Assembly: GCF_001591105.1 (NCBI RefSeq)
Contig: NZ_BCUD01000013.1
Coordinates: forward strand, 1-64,000
Reading direction: 5' to 3'
Source of the DNA: Vibrio nereis NBRC 15637
Lineage (GTDB): Bacteria > Pseudomonadota > Gammaproteobacteria > Enterobacterales > Vibrionaceae
Length of the DNA stretch: 64,000 nucleotides
The position numbers and the translations under genes are program-made. Positions 10,272-18,928 of this stretch are shown piece after piece; position 1 is the first letter of the stretch; each line of letters starts with the position of its first letter. A model generated the notes under the pieces. It was not told where the DNA came from. It worked only from the letters and a program-made list of their open reading frames with translations, and searched no databases.

Positions 10272-11468
10272 GTGCAAACCACTCAACCAGCCGCAAACAG
10301 CAGAATGCAACTTGTCCTGCTGACACTACTGGTGCTATTTAGCCCGCTTGCTATTGATATCTATCTACCAGCATTACCTCTTATCTCGGCTGCGTTTCAC
10401 GTGGAACATGCATTGGCGCAAGACACGATTACATGGTTCTTATTTGCTATGGGTGTAGGGCAACTTTTTGCTGGACCTTTAGCAGATAAACTAGGACGTC
10501 GAACTGTTGCATTGGGTGGTATCACAATCTATGCGATGAGTGCTTTATTGGCGTGGAGCGCTCAGAACATCGAATGGTTGTTGGTATCACGTTTGCTACA
10601 AGGCTTAGGTGCGTGCGCGACATCGGTAGCAGCCTTTGCAACAGTTCGCGATATCTTTGGCCCGCAAAAAAGTGGCAAAATGATCAGCTACCTCAATGGC
10701 GCGATCTGCTTTATCCCGGCAATGGCACCGATCTTAGGCAGCTGGTTAACGCAGCAATTTGATTGGCGCGCCAACTTTAGTTTCTTGGCAGGCTTTGCCA
10801 GCATCTCACTCGTGGCAATGGTTATTTTTATGAAAGAGACCAATCCTGCACCGAGCACGGAACCTGTTTTTCGTCCGAGCCGCTACATGGCTGTATTAAA
10901 GACCCCATCATTTGTTTTCCATGCATCACTTTGTTTGCTGGCGATGGCGGTGATTCTGGCTTATGTCACATCGGCGCCCGTGGTACTGATGGAAAACTAT
11001 GGTTTGTCGATGAATGAGTTCAGCATGTGGTTCGGAGTGAATGCGGTCGTGAATATCATCGCTTGCATGATGGCACCGAAGCTGATGGACAAATATGGCA
11101 CACACGTGACGCTGATTGTGGGTATTGTGACGCTAGCATTGGGTGGCATCCTCATGCTTATCCTTGCTCATGAGCAAACGGCGTTGGCCTTTATGACGCC
11201 TATCTTCTTCTCATCGGTTGGCTTCGCGCTGATTCTTGGTGGAGCGGCAGGTAAAGCACTTGCACCATTTGGAGACAAAGCAGGAACGGCAGCGGCTTTA
11301 CTTGGCTTATTCCAAATGAGTGGTTCTGGCTTATTAGTCGGGACAGTGCAGCGTTTAGGTTTAGAGCCGCAAACCATGATTGCGACCCACATGTTGATCG
11401 TGGTTCCAGGATTATTGATACTGATGAGTAAGAGCGGTAAAAGCTGGCACAGCGCTGTCGCACAATAG
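10272..11468 (+). CDS. Bcr/CflA-type multidrug efflux MFS transporter
   Basis: A 12-helix major facilitator protein (about 398 residues) of the drug:H+ antiporter Bcr/CflA subfamily. The signature LLVLFSPLAIDIYLPALPLI is in helix 1 and the motif GQLFAGPLADKLGRR is in the loop after helix 2. Members export bicyclomycin, chloramphenicol, sulfonamides or peptides; the substrate here cannot be told. The frame permits a GTG at 10260, but GTG 10272 has a well-spaced GGAG in front, so I use it. The gene is divergent from the LysR regulator and carries parS site 3 at 10393-10408. Confidence 0.9.
   Translation: MQTTQPAANSRMQLVLLTLLVLFSPLAIDIYLPALPLISAAFHVEHALAQDTITWFLFAMGVGQLFAGPLADKLGRRTVALGGITIYAMSALLAWSAQNIEWLLVSRLLQGLGACATSVAAFATVRDIFGPQKSGKMISYLNGAICFIPAMAPILGSWLTQQFDWRANFSFLAGFASISLVAMVIFMKETNPAPSTEPVFRPSRYMAVLKTPSFVFHASLCLLAMAVILAYVTSAPVVLMENYGLSMNEFSMWFGVNAVVNIIACMMAPKLMDKYGTHVTLIVGIVTLALGGILMLILAHEQTALAFMTPIFFSSVGFALILGGAAGKALAPFGDKAGTAAALLGLFQMSGSGLLVGTVQRLGLEPQTMIATHMLIVVPGLLILMSKSGKSWHSAVAQ
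10393..10408. promoter_or_regulatory. parS centromere site 3 (inside the MFS gene)
   Basis: CGTTTCACGTGGAACA differs from parS only at the first base. It is the third site in a 6.8-kb cluster. Confidence 0.88.
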
Positions 11469-11548
11469 CGAGTTATTTGCTTTGAAGCGAATTGAAAACG
11501 TTGTATATTTGACCTTCTCTCCTTAAAAATTTTGGAACAATACTAAAG

Positions 11549-11833
11549 ATGTCGATGACAACTTATGAGATGGCTCGTGTACTGGAGCAACTAGAAGAAT
11601 CTCCAGAAAAAATTATGTTTGGCAAATTGCTTAACGAGCTTGGCAACCAGAGTGGTGAACGTATTCGCAGTGCGGCAAAACAAGTACCACTTCATATGTT
11701 GCGCGACATTGTCTACCAGTTTCAACAAGTGATTGAAGCGCGTAAAGATGAACAGGTCGAATTGATGGCGAAGTCCATTGCTGAGCAAGGTATCTCGGTA
11801 GAAGACCTCCAAAAATATCTAGAATCTCGTTAA
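11549..11833 (+). CDS. Small uncharacterised helical protein
   Basis: A 94-residue soluble protein that I do not recognise. It is predicted to be almost all helix, with mixed charge and no cysteine, signal or membrane segment. The C-terminal part (QVIEARKDEQVELMAKSIAEQGISVEDLQKYLESR region) recalls the linker of H-NS-like proteins, where a charged helix leads to an 'I.E.GIS.EDL' turn. No H-NS DNA-binding AT-hook follows, so the likeness is weak. It has its own terminator and stands between the MFS exporter and asnC. The base composition is like its neighbours, suggesting a native Vibrio gene. Confidence 0.8.
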   Translation: MSMTTYEMARVLEQLEESPEKIMFGKLLNELGNQSGERIRSAAKQVPLHMLRDIVYQFQQVIEARKDEQVELMAKSIAEQGISVEDLQKYLESR

Positions 11834-11835
11834 TA

Positions 11836-11862
11836 AAAAGGCTCGCAAACGCGAGCCTTTTT
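11836..11862. terminator. Bidirectional terminator
   Basis: A 10-bp stem AAAGGCTCGC/GCGAGCCTTT with loop AAAC, A run before and T run after. It serves the small helical protein gene and the converging asnC. Confidence 0.9.
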
Positions 11863-11863
11863 A

Positions 11864-12328
11864 TTATGGATTCACATTGCGGTTGATCGGGTTTTGCAGC
11901 GAGATTAGCGTTTCGGTGGATTGCACTTCATCAATCGCTTGCAGCTTATCGATCAGCACATATTGCAGCTCTTCAATCGAACGGCACATCAACTTCACGA
12001 AGATATTGTACGCGCCAGTGGTGTAATAGGCTTCGACGACTTCTTCCAACGCATTGAGCTTTTCTAACGCAGAATGGTAGTCACGCGCCGCGTTTAAGTT
12101 AATCCCAATAAAGCAGCACACGTCATAGCCGAGCTTTTTGGTATCGACGATCACTTCTGTACCCTGAATGATGTCTGCCGATTTCATTTTCTCTATACGC
12201 ACATGAATCGTGGCTGGGCTCACGTCAAAGAGCTTCGCCATTTCAGCATAGGGAGTTCGTGCGTCTTCCATCAGCGTCTTCAAGATAGCACGATCCAAAT
12301 CGTCCAGTTTTGTGTTGTGCGCGTGCAT
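11864..12328 (-). CDS. asnC: Transcriptional regulator AsnC
   Basis: A 154-residue Lrp/AsnC-family regulator. It has an N-terminal winged helix (residues 1-60: LDDLDRAILKTL, TPYAEMAKLFDVSPATIHVRIEKM) and a C-terminal RAM ligand-binding domain (YYTTGAYNIFVKLMCRSIEEL, IDEVQSTETLISLQNPI). Similarity to E. coli AsnC is very high, so asparagine-responsive control of asparagine synthetase is the expected role. The open frame extends 18 codons upstream, but ATG 12328 has a good GGGAGAG site and matches the family start. Its usual target asnA is not in the window. Confidence 0.93.
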   Translation of the reverse strand: MHAHNTKLDDLDRAILKTLMEDARTPYAEMAKLFDVSPATIHVRIEKMKSADIIQGTEVIVDTKKLGYDVCCFIGINLNAARDYHSALEKLNALEEVVEAYYTTGAYNIFVKLMCRSIEELQYVLIDKLQAIDEVQSTETLISLQNPINRNVNP

Positions 12329-12491
12329 ACTGCTCTCCCATAAACATGATTCTCTACAATGAGCCTTTATTCTAGTGCGCATTGAGCCTGAACTACTAGG
12401 TGTATTTGTGCTCTCTTGGCGAAGAAATTAGTACCCCCCAGTAAAATCCATTACACTTGCGCTTGTTCAATTACCACCATCGGAGCATCTC

Positions 12492-13271
12492 GTGCAGATA
12501 CAACTTATTTGTGAAGACCCTAATCAAAATGAGCAGCTAGAAACCATCGCTCAACGTTGGGGGCTGACTCACTGCCAAGACAGCGAGTTCGCTTTGGTGC
12601 TTACCCCACAAAGATTAGAACTACGTAAGACAGACGAACCGAAATTAGGCGCAATTTACGTTGACCTGATTGGTGGCGCCGTTGGGCATCGACGTAAATT
12701 TGGTGGTGGTAAAGGGCAGGCCATCGCGAAAGCGGCGGGGCTCAATAAAGGGGCGACGCCAACGATTCTCGATGGGACTGCGGGTTTAGGTCGAGACGCC
12801 TTTGTGCTGGCATCGTTAGGCTGTAAGGTACAAATGGTAGAGCGTCACCCAGTGGTGGCCGCATTATTGGATGATGGCTTAGAGCGCGCTAAGCAAGACG
12901 AAGAAATTGGCGGTTGGGTCAGTGAGCGTATGTCGTTGCTTCATGCGTCTAGCCACACTGCACTGGACGATTTAGCTCAAGATAAGAGTTTTACCAAACC
13001 GGATGTGGTGTATCTCGACCCAATGTATCCGCATCCAGAAAACAAAAAGAAATCGGCATTGGTTAAAAAAGAGATGCGCGTATTTCAGTCGTTAGTCGGG
13101 GCTGATCTGGATGCGGATAACTTGTTAGAACCCGCTTTAGCCCTGGCGACAAAAAGGGTGGTGGTGAAAAGGCCAGACTACGCAAACTGGCTGGCAGAGC
13201 ACAAACCGACGATGGCGATTGAAACCAAAAAGAACCGCTTCGACGTGTATGTCAAAGCCTCTATGACTTAA
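12492..13271 (+). CDS. rsmJ: 16S rRNA m2G1516 methyltransferase RsmJ
   Basis: A 259-residue SAM-dependent methyltransferase (YhiQ family) that modifies G1516 of 16S rRNA. The family N-terminal block [13 protein letters not shown] is followed by [20 protein letters not shown]. The SAM-binding motif [18 protein letters not shown] and the catalytic [10 protein letters not shown] are visible. Translation starts at GTG 12492 after CGGAG. Its closeness to uspA and the yhiN-like gene parallels the enterobacterial yhiQ/uspA/yhiN neighbourhood. Confidence 0.96.
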   Translation: MQIQLICEDPNQNEQLETIAQRWGLTHCQDSEFALVLTPQRLELRKTDEPKLGAIYVDLIGGAVGHRRKFGGGKGQAIAKAAGLNKGATPTILDGTAGLGRDAFVLASLGCKVQMVERHPVVAALLDDGLERAKQDEEIGGWVSERMSLLHASSHTALDDLAQDKSFTKPDVVYLDPMYPHPENKKKSALVKKEMRVFQSLVGADLDADNLLEPALALATKRVVVKRPDYANWLAEHKPTMAIETKKNRFDVYVKASMT

Positions 13272-13335
13272 CCCACAGAGTACGGCAAAACATAATTTAG
13301 TGCTTGCTTAATAACTCATGTCAGAGTATATCTTA

Positions 13336-13358
13336 CTAAGAATTATTCGTATTCTTAG
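13336..13358. promoter_or_regulatory. Perfect inverted repeat upstream of the Cys/Lys-rich gene
   Basis: CTAAGAAT-TATTCGT-ATTCTTAG has perfect 8-bp arms, ends 13 bases before the proposed start of the next gene, and has no T run. It could be an operator or a 5' hairpin. Its binding protein is unknown. Confidence 0.4.
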
Positions 13359-13371
13359 CTTAGGTAATGGT

Positions 13372-13959
13372 ATGGCTAAACGTCTGTGTAAAATGAGTCG
13401 CAAGCAGATAGCGGAAAACCTTGGTGATATTCACCGTCTGGTTGTTGAACCTCAATTTATGTGTCGCTCTTGCGCGCGTTCGTCGGCTTCAAAAGGCTCC
13501 TTGTGTAAGCCAGCAGCAATACCTCCCCAACAATGCCAAAGCCAATCTATCGAGCAACAAAGAGCGTGTGGCTTATTGGCGGAAGCGCTTCCTGAGCAAG
13601 CCGCACCAGCAAAAGTGAAAGATGAGCAAAAAGCGCAGGCGGTGCGCCGCGTGATCGAGCGAGTCAAAGAAAAATCAGCGCGCGCTACCGTTACGGCACC
13701 ATCAAATGAGACGGAAATCGCAGCTCAATCTTCACTTGTCGCGTCAATCGATATCTCAGATAAAAAGGCGTTGAAGAAAGCTAAGAAGGCGCTGAAGAAG
13801 CATTACAAGCAGCAGAAGAAATTACTCAAATTGGCGAAGAAACAACATAAGTTGTTAAAGCGCCAACGCAGATTAGAAGAGAAATTAGATACTCGCTCTG
13901 ATGTGCCGAATTTACTGCCGGGCTTGCTCGAAGTACAAAATGAGTCCAAGGTGCACTGA
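13372..13959 (+). CDS. Uncharacterised protein with Cys-rich segment and Lys-rich coiled coil
   Basis: A 195-residue protein that I do not recognise. Residues 1-30 are basic (MAKRLCKMSRKQIAENLGDI). A short Cys cluster follows, CRSC then 10 residues and C, which could bind zinc or iron-sulfur. The middle is Gln/Ala-rich. Residues 130-180 form a very Lys-rich heptad region (KKALKKAKKALKKHYKQQKK) suggesting a coiled coil or nucleic-acid contact. I start at ATG 13372 because the earlier codons of the open frame include the inverted repeat and show no homology-like pattern; an ATG at 13318 is possible. It lies 100 nt after rsmJ and ends at a shared terminator. Confidence 0.7.
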   Translation: MAKRLCKMSRKQIAENLGDIHRLVVEPQFMCRSCARSSASKGSLCKPAAIPPQQCQSQSIEQQRACGLLAEALPEQAAPAKVKDEQKAQAVRRVIERVKEKSARATVTAPSNETEIAAQSSLVASIDISDKKALKKAKKALKKHYKQQKKLLKLAKKQHKLLKRQRRLEEKLDTRSDVPNLLPGLLEVQNESKVH

Positions 13960-13978
13960 GTGTGACAGAGACCCTGAC

Positions 13979-14007
13979 AAAAACGCTCTCCAATTGGAGA
14001 GCGTTTT
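13979..14007. terminator. Bidirectional terminator
   Basis: The stem AAAACGCTCTC/GAGAGCGTTTT with loop CAATTG lies between converging genes. Confidence 0.9.
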
Positions 14008-14012
14008 TCGTT

Positions 14013-14894
14013 TTAGCTGGCTGAGCGGTAACTCTGTGCCACTTTTCGTTTTACCCAAGTCTCATTGAACCAGAGTGAAAACATAATAATTGCACCGCCA
14101 ATCGCAAGGCGAGGCAAGTCGACGTCGCGATTCCAAATCACAATATTGACGATCAGACCGGCCGGAACCAACGCGTTATTCATTACAGCTAGTGCACCCG
14201 CGTTCACCATGGTTGCACCTTTGTTCCAAGCAAAGTAACCCAGGCCAGAAGCAATCAAGCCAAGATAAATCAAAATGCCCCATTGGGTGCTGGTGGTTGG
14301 CATCTTTTCGATATTGCCCATCAGCGCGAACGCCACGAGTGCGACACATAAAGCACCAAGGTAGAAGTAACCAAAAATGGCGTGCTGAGGGAGATCGAGT
14401 GGCTTTTTCTCCATCAGGTATTTGTAACCCACCTGACCGATCGCAAAACAGATATTCGCGCCCTGAACGACCAAAAAGCCCAAAATAAAGTTTTCGTTAA
14501 TGCCAGCGAATTTAATGAAGGCTGCGCCTGCAACCGCGATGATCGCAGTGACTAAGTACCAAGGTGAGAAACGTCCCTTGAGAAAGTCATAAATCAGCGT
14601 GACATAAATCGGAGTGAACACCGTAAACAGCAGAACTTCCGGAACCGACAGCAACAAGAAAGACTGGTAGTAGAAGCAGTACATCAGGCCGAGCTGAAAA
14701 CCCCCGATCACCATGAGTTTGGCGATAAGCGATTTATCGACGCCTTTGAACTTTAAGAAAGGAATAAACACGATACTGGCCAATGCTACGCGCATCAGCA
14801 CAGAAAACCACGAATCAACCTGACCAGCAAGATAAACGCCGATCAAGCTGAACGAGAACGCCCACAATAGTGTGACTGCAGAGAGATAACCCAT
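14013..14894 (-). CDS. EamA-family (DMT) transporter
   Basis: A 293-residue integral membrane protein with about ten hydrophobic helices and the internal duplication typical of the drug/metabolite transporter superfamily (two EamA domains). Helix 1 reads LSAVTLLWAFSFSLIGVYLAG and the second half ends ALAVMNNALVPAGLIVNIVIW. Such proteins export amino acids, metabolites or drugs; no substrate can be assigned. It is convergent with the Cys/Lys-rich gene and lies next to uspA on the same strand. A second, dissimilar EamA protein is encoded at 17853-18758. Confidence 0.88.
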   Translation of the reverse strand: MGYLSAVTLLWAFSFSLIGVYLAGQVDSWFSVLMRVALASIVFIPFLKFKGVDKSLIAKLMVIGGFQLGLMYCFYYQSFLLLSVPEVLLFTVFTPIYVTLIYDFLKGRFSPWYLVTAIIAVAGAAFIKFAGINENFILGFLVVQGANICFAIGQVGYKYLMEKKPLDLPQHAIFGYFYLGALCVALVAFALMGNIEKMPTTSTQWGILIYLGLIASGLGYFAWNKGATMVNAGALAVMNNALVPAGLIVNIVIWNRDVDLPRLAIGGAIIMFSLWFNETWVKRKVAQSYRSAS

Positions 14895-14950
14895 GATTAA
14901 TACTCATTATCAATAATTGCTCTGCAGTCTATATCAAAACTGGTTAACTA

Positions 14951-15376
14951 TCAGTCTTTAAGTGGCACGACCAATAGGTCAACAGGCGTGCAGTTAATCA
15001 GTTGTCTGGTTGATGAAAGCAGTTTGCTCCAAAAGTCCTGATGATGTCCGCATACCACAAGGTCAAAGTTGAATTCTTGGATAGTCTCGCACAGCTCATT
15101 GCCAAGGTCGCCACTGCCTACCAACGTATGTTTAATCGGGAAGTTGGCGTGATCAGCAAAATTTTGTAGCTGTGTTTGAGAAGCTTGAATCGCTTGATGT
15201 TGTGTTTCTGCTAAATTGATATCGATAAGGCCCGTGTAAAGCTCGGCATAGTTAACATCAATGTGAACAAACGAGACTTCGGCGCCAAGCGGTTTAGCCA
15301 GTGAAACCGCTTTATCGATCAGAAGTTTACTGTCTTCAGTTAGGTCGACGGCAACCAAAATATGTTTATAAGTCAT
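14951..15376 (-). CDS. uspA: Universal stress protein UspA
   Basis: A 141-residue cytoplasmic alpha/beta protein of the UspA type. The N-terminus YKHILVAVDLTEDSKLLIDKA and the C-terminal STRQLINCTPVDLLVVPLKD match the E. coli UspA group, which lacks the ATP-binding G-2x-G-9x-G motif. It is induced by growth arrest and stress in enterobacteria. The divergent partner here is ftnA and then uspB, whereas E. coli has uspB directly divergent from uspA. Confidence 0.95.
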   Translation of the reverse strand: MTYKHILVAVDLTEDSKLLIDKAVSLAKPLGAEVSFVHIDVNYAELYTGLIDINLAETQHQAIQASQTQLQNFADHANFPIKHTLVGSGDLGNELCETIQEFNFDLVVCGHHQDFWSKLLSSTRQLINCTPVDLLVVPLKD

Positions 15377-15530
15377 AGTGCTAGCTCCTTTAGGTGACTA
15401 TCTAAAGGTTAGCACCAAGGATAAATAATTTATGCCGCCATGATCTCAGATCCACATTCATTCGACAAAGTGTTATCGTTGCAGTCATGTTATAGTCAGT
15501 TTAAGTTCATAGACTTAGTAGGAGTGGCAA

Positions 15531-16058
15531 ATGCTTGCACAAGCGATGGTTGATCAATTGAATGAGCAAATTAATCTCGAATTTTTCTCATCCAATCTAT
15601 ACTTACAAATGAGTGCTTGGTGTGAAGACAAAGGTTTTGAAGGCGCAGCTGAGTTTTTACGAGCGCATGCCGTAGAAGAAATGGAGCACATGCAGCGTTT
15701 GTTTACGTATGTAAGTGAAACAGGAGCAATGCCAATTCTAGGTGCAATTGAAGCACCAAACCATGAGTTTGCTAGCCTGGGTGAAGTGTTCCGTGAAACG
15801 TACGAGCACGAGCAAATGATTACCGCGAAAATCAATAAGCTTGCTCATCTGGCGTTTACATCTCAAGACTACTCAACTTTCAACTTCTTGCAGTGGTACG
15901 TGGCTGAGCAGCACGAGGAAGAGAAGTTATTTAAAGGGATTTTAGATAAGCTGGAACTGGTTGGTGAAGATGGCAAAGCGCTGTTCTTTATCGATAAAGA
16001 TCTAGCGGCTCTAGCAAAAGAAGGTTCATCTTCTATTATGGATGCCCCTGCTGAATAA
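15531..16058 (+). CDS. ftnA: Non-heme ferritin FtnA
   Basis: A 175-residue bacterial ferritin, an iron-storing 24-mer with ferroxidase activity. The ferroxidase ligands fall in the four-helix bundle: NLEFFSS-like N-helix ([19 protein letters not shown]), [10 protein letters not shown] in helix B, and [12 protein letters not shown] in helix D. The AGGAG before ATG 15531 is well placed. It sits between divergent uspA and uspB, linking iron storage with the stress genes. I see no clear Fur box directly upstream. Confidence 0.96.
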   Translation: MLAQAMVDQLNEQINLEFFSSNLYLQMSAWCEDKGFEGAAEFLRAHAVEEMEHMQRLFTYVSETGAMPILGAIEAPNHEFASLGEVFRETYEHEQMITAKINKLAHLAFTSQDYSTFNFLQWYVAEQHEEEKLFKGILDKLELVGEDGKALFFIDKDLAALAKEGSSSIMDAPAE

Positions 16059-16131
16059 CTTTCAGCGAAAGACTCTCTAGTAAGATCGTCTTTTTCTTCT
16101 GGGCATCAAATGAAGATGTAGGGAGGAAAAG

Positions 16132-16455
16132 ATGATCAATGCCGATACCATTCTATTTGCGCTTATGCTGGTCACTATCGTTAATATTGCGAGATACCTG
16201 ACAGCGCTGCGTTCTCTGATTTACATTATGCGTGAAGCCCATCCACTGTTATACCAACAAGTTGATGGCAATGGCTTTTTTACCACGCATGGCAATGTCA
16301 CCAAACAAGTCAGGCTTTATCACTACCTAAAAACCAAAGAATACCATCACCATCATGATGAGGTGTTTACGGGTAAGTGTGAACGCGTTCGAGAGCTTTT
16401 TATCCTTTCCGCATCCTTGGTGGGTGTGACTCTCTTTGCTTCATTTATTCTCTGA
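16132..16455 (+). CDS. uspB: Universal stress protein UspB
   Basis: A 107-residue membrane protein with two predicted transmembrane helices (residues 5-22 and 88-106) and a His-rich segment ([11 protein letters not shown]) between them. It is homologous over its length to E. coli UspB, a stationary-phase protein needed for ethanol tolerance. The biochemical role is not known. AGGGAGG precedes ATG 16132, and the gene lies 73 nt after ftnA. Confidence 0.95.
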   Translation: MINADTILFALMLVTIVNIARYLTALRSLIYIMREAHPLLYQQVDGNGFFTTHGNVTKQVRLYHYLKTKEYHHHHDEVFTGKCERVRELFILSASLVGVTLFASFIL

Positions 16456-16508
16456 TTGGTGAATTGGCAAGCAGCCAGAATACCGATAGAATAGCGACCT
16501 AAATTGCC

Positions 16509-16537
16509 AAGGATGTGCTGTATGCACATCCTTTTTT
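16509..16537 (+). terminator. Terminator after uspB
   Basis: The stem AAGGATGTGC/GCACATCCTT with loop TGTAT is followed by a run of T. Confidence 0.88.
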
Positions 16538-16561
16538 ATTGGTTTACGTTGAGAAGTTGTC

Positions 16562-17755
16562 ATGGCAGAAAAGTTTGATGTCGTCATTATTGGTGCAGGT
16601 GCTGCGGGTTTAATGTGTGCTGCAGAAGCAGGCAAACGCGGACGTAAAGTTCTGGTGCTCGACCACGCGAAAAAGCCAGGCCGGAAAATCCTGATTTCAG
16701 GTGGCGGGCGCTGCAACTTCACCAACTACGATGTGACGGCCAAAAACTATCTGTGTAGCAATCCTCATTTCGTTAAATCCGCTCTGGCTCAGTACACCAA
16801 CTGGGATTTCATTTCGATGATCTACAAGCATGGGATTGAGTTTGAAGAGCGCGATCATGGCCAACTGTTCTGTGTGGGTGACTGCGATTCGAAAGACATC
16901 GTGAAAATGCTGATGGCAGAGTGTGACCTGCCTTCTGTCGAGCAGCGTTACAAGCAAGATATCCACCATATTGAAAAGAGTGACTCTGGTTTTGTGCTGC
17001 ATTCGAATACCGACGTTATCGAGTGTGAGTCTTTAGTCGTGGCAACAGGCGGCCTCTCGATGCCAAAGCTGGGTGCGACACCATTTGGCTATAAAATTGC
17101 AGAGCAGTTTGGTTTACCTGTACTACCAACCACGGCGGGCTTAGTACCGTTTACTTTGCACAAAGAAGACAAAGAAGATTTTGCGGATCTGTCGGGCATC
17201 GCGATTCCGGTCGAGATCAAATCAGAAAATAATAAGGTCTTTAAAGAAGCCTTGCTGTTTACCCACCGTGGTTTGTCTGGTCCTTCGGTACTGCAAATCT
17301 CGTCGTATTGGAAACCGGGTGAACCAGTGAACATCAACCTAGTGCCCGAAGTGGATGTGGACGAGTTGATTGAACGCTCGTTGGAGAAGCACCCAAACCA
17401 AACACTCAAAAACACCTTGTCAAAAGTGTTGCCAAAACGCTTGGTTGAAGTGCTGATCGAAAGAAAAGTGTTGGAAGACAAACCGCTTAAGCAGTTTGGT
17501 CCTAAGCAGCTTAAACACATTACCGAAACATTAGAAAACTGGCATATCGCGCCTAACGGTACCGAAGGGTACAGAACCGCCGAAGTCACGCTGGGTGGTG
17601 TGGATACCGATCATTTGTCTTCCAAGACGATGGAATGCAAAAACGTTAAAGGACTCTACTTTATTGGTGAAGTGATGGACGTGACGGGCTGGTTAGGTGG
17701 CTACAACTTCCAATGGTGCTGGAGTTCTGGATTTGTGGCCGGGCAGTGGGTTTAG
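16562..17755 (+). CDS. NAD(P)/FAD-dependent oxidoreductase, YhiN/HI0933 family
   Basis: A 397-residue flavoprotein. The dinucleotide-binding motif VVIIGAGAAGLMCAAEAGKRG is at the N-terminus. The family motifs ISGGGRCNFTN and GGLSMPKLGATPFGYKIAEQFG follow, and the C-terminus GEVMDVTGWLGGYNFQWCWSSG closes the FAD site. The HI0933/YhiN family is conserved in bacteria but its reaction is not established; a link to RNA or tRNA modification has been suggested only by fold. It lies downstream of uspB as in E. coli. Confidence 0.93.
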   Translation: MAEKFDVVIIGAGAAGLMCAAEAGKRGRKVLVLDHAKKPGRKILISGGGRCNFTNYDVTAKNYLCSNPHFVKSALAQYTNWDFISMIYKHGIEFEERDHGQLFCVGDCDSKDIVKMLMAECDLPSVEQRYKQDIHHIEKSDSGFVLHSNTDVIECESLVVATGGLSMPKLGATPFGYKIAEQFGLPVLPTTAGLVPFTLHKEDKEDFADLSGIAIPVEIKSENNKVFKEALLFTHRGLSGPSVLQISSYWKPGEPVNINLVPEVDVDELIERSLEKHPNQTLKNTLSKVLPKRLVEVLIERKVLEDKPLKQFGPKQLKHITETLENWHIAPNGTEGYRTAEVTLGGVDTDHLSSKTMECKNVKGLYFIGEVMDVTGWLGGYNFQWCWSSGFVAGQWV

Positions 17756-17780
17756 GTTCGCAATTTCAATGAATCAGAAA

Positions 17781-17806
17781 ATATGCCGGACGTGTCCGGC
17801 ATATTA
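17781..17806. terminator. Probable bidirectional terminator
   Basis: AATATGCCGGAC-GTGTCCGGCATATT is a near-perfect long hairpin between converging genes. The T run is weak (ACTTTTAT). Confidence 0.7.
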
Positions 17807-17852
17807 CTTTTATCGGCAAAAAGTATCTCACTTCTCGGATGTTTATAAATTG

Positions 17853-18758
17853 TTAACCCGTAGCTTGTGAGAGATCTTTTTTGCCAAATTTGATCTGTTG
17901 GATCACTAGGCCTCCCACAATGAGTACCAACCCAATCAGTGTAGTGGGGTGAATCTCTTCACCAATAATGGTCGACAGCAGGATCAGCGAAATAAACGGT
18001 GAGGCAAAGATAAGGTTACTGATGCGCGCGGTATTCTGAGTAAGCTTCAGCGCACTAAGCCAAAGTACAAAAGTCACACCCATCTCAAACAGCCCGACAT
18101 AAGTGACGGCCAGCCAACCTTGCGTGGTAATGTGAGACCAACTTGCCCCTTCATAGAGGCTGATACCTATTGCGAAAGGGATCGCGACTAAGAAACCCAA
18201 TAACACGGCCACAATCGGATCGGCTTGGTTTTTCGCATTTAAAATCCAGTAGCCCGCCCATAGCAGTGTGGACAGTAAAGCTAAACCCACGCCGAGGGGA
18301 CTTTCAAAGTTGAGCCCAAGGATATCGCCTTTGGTTGCTATCACAATCACACCAAAATAACTCAGTGAGCAGGCAATCCAGTCTTGTTTGCGGATCTTTT
18401 GCCCCAAGAAAAAGGCAGCCATCAGCGTCAATGTGATCGCCCAACTGTAGTTGATCGCCTGCGCTTGTGAGGCAGGCAACAAATCATAGGCCTTAAACAG
18501 GATGATGTAATAAGCGAGTGGGTTGATCAGGCCAAGAAGTAAGTAATACCAAGGGTTGGACAGAAAGGTACGTGGTAGTAAAGAGAGCTTGCCTTGCACC
18601 GCGCAAATACCGATCAGAATAATGGCAGAAACGATGCTGGCCACCGTTAACATTTGAATAGGCGTAAACTCAGCCAAAGTTAATTTGAAGGCTGTGGCCA
18701 CGGTTGACCACAATAGGACGGCAGACAGGCCGAACCCTAGCGCGCGACGTTCGTTCAT
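17853..18758 (-). CDS. EamA-family (DMT) transporter
   Basis: A 301-residue membrane protein with about ten helices and two EamA domains (GFGLSAVLLWSTVATAFKLTL in helix 1; SNLIFASPFISLILLSTIIGEE in the second half). It belongs to the drug/metabolite transporter superfamily, with no substrate assignable. It is convergent with the YhiN-like gene and divergent from rmuC. It is no close copy of the EamA protein at 14013-14894. Confidence 0.9.
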   Translation of the reverse strand: MNERRALGFGLSAVLLWSTVATAFKLTLAEFTPIQMLTVASIVSAIILIGICAVQGKLSLLPRTFLSNPWYYLLLGLINPLAYYIILFKAYDLLPASQAQAINYSWAITLTLMAAFFLGQKIRKQDWIACSLSYFGVIVIATKGDILGLNFESPLGVGLALLSTLLWAGYWILNAKNQADPIVAVLLGFLVAIPFAIGISLYEGASWSHITTQGWLAVTYVGLFEMGVTFVLWLSALKLTQNTARISNLIFASPFISLILLSTIIGEEIHPTTLIGLVLIVGGLVIQQIKFGKKDLSQATG

Positions 18759-18928
18759 AATGCTCCTTGCATAAACCCAAAATGGGTAACTTCCCTTGTT
18801 ATTTAGAAAATGGGATGGAATACGGTGAGCCCAGTCTATCTGTTCGATATCTAGCCGGCAAACTGGACATTTATCCAGTGCTAAAATACCATTAAATCAA
18901 TAGATGAAAAACGAGTTAAACCTTTATT

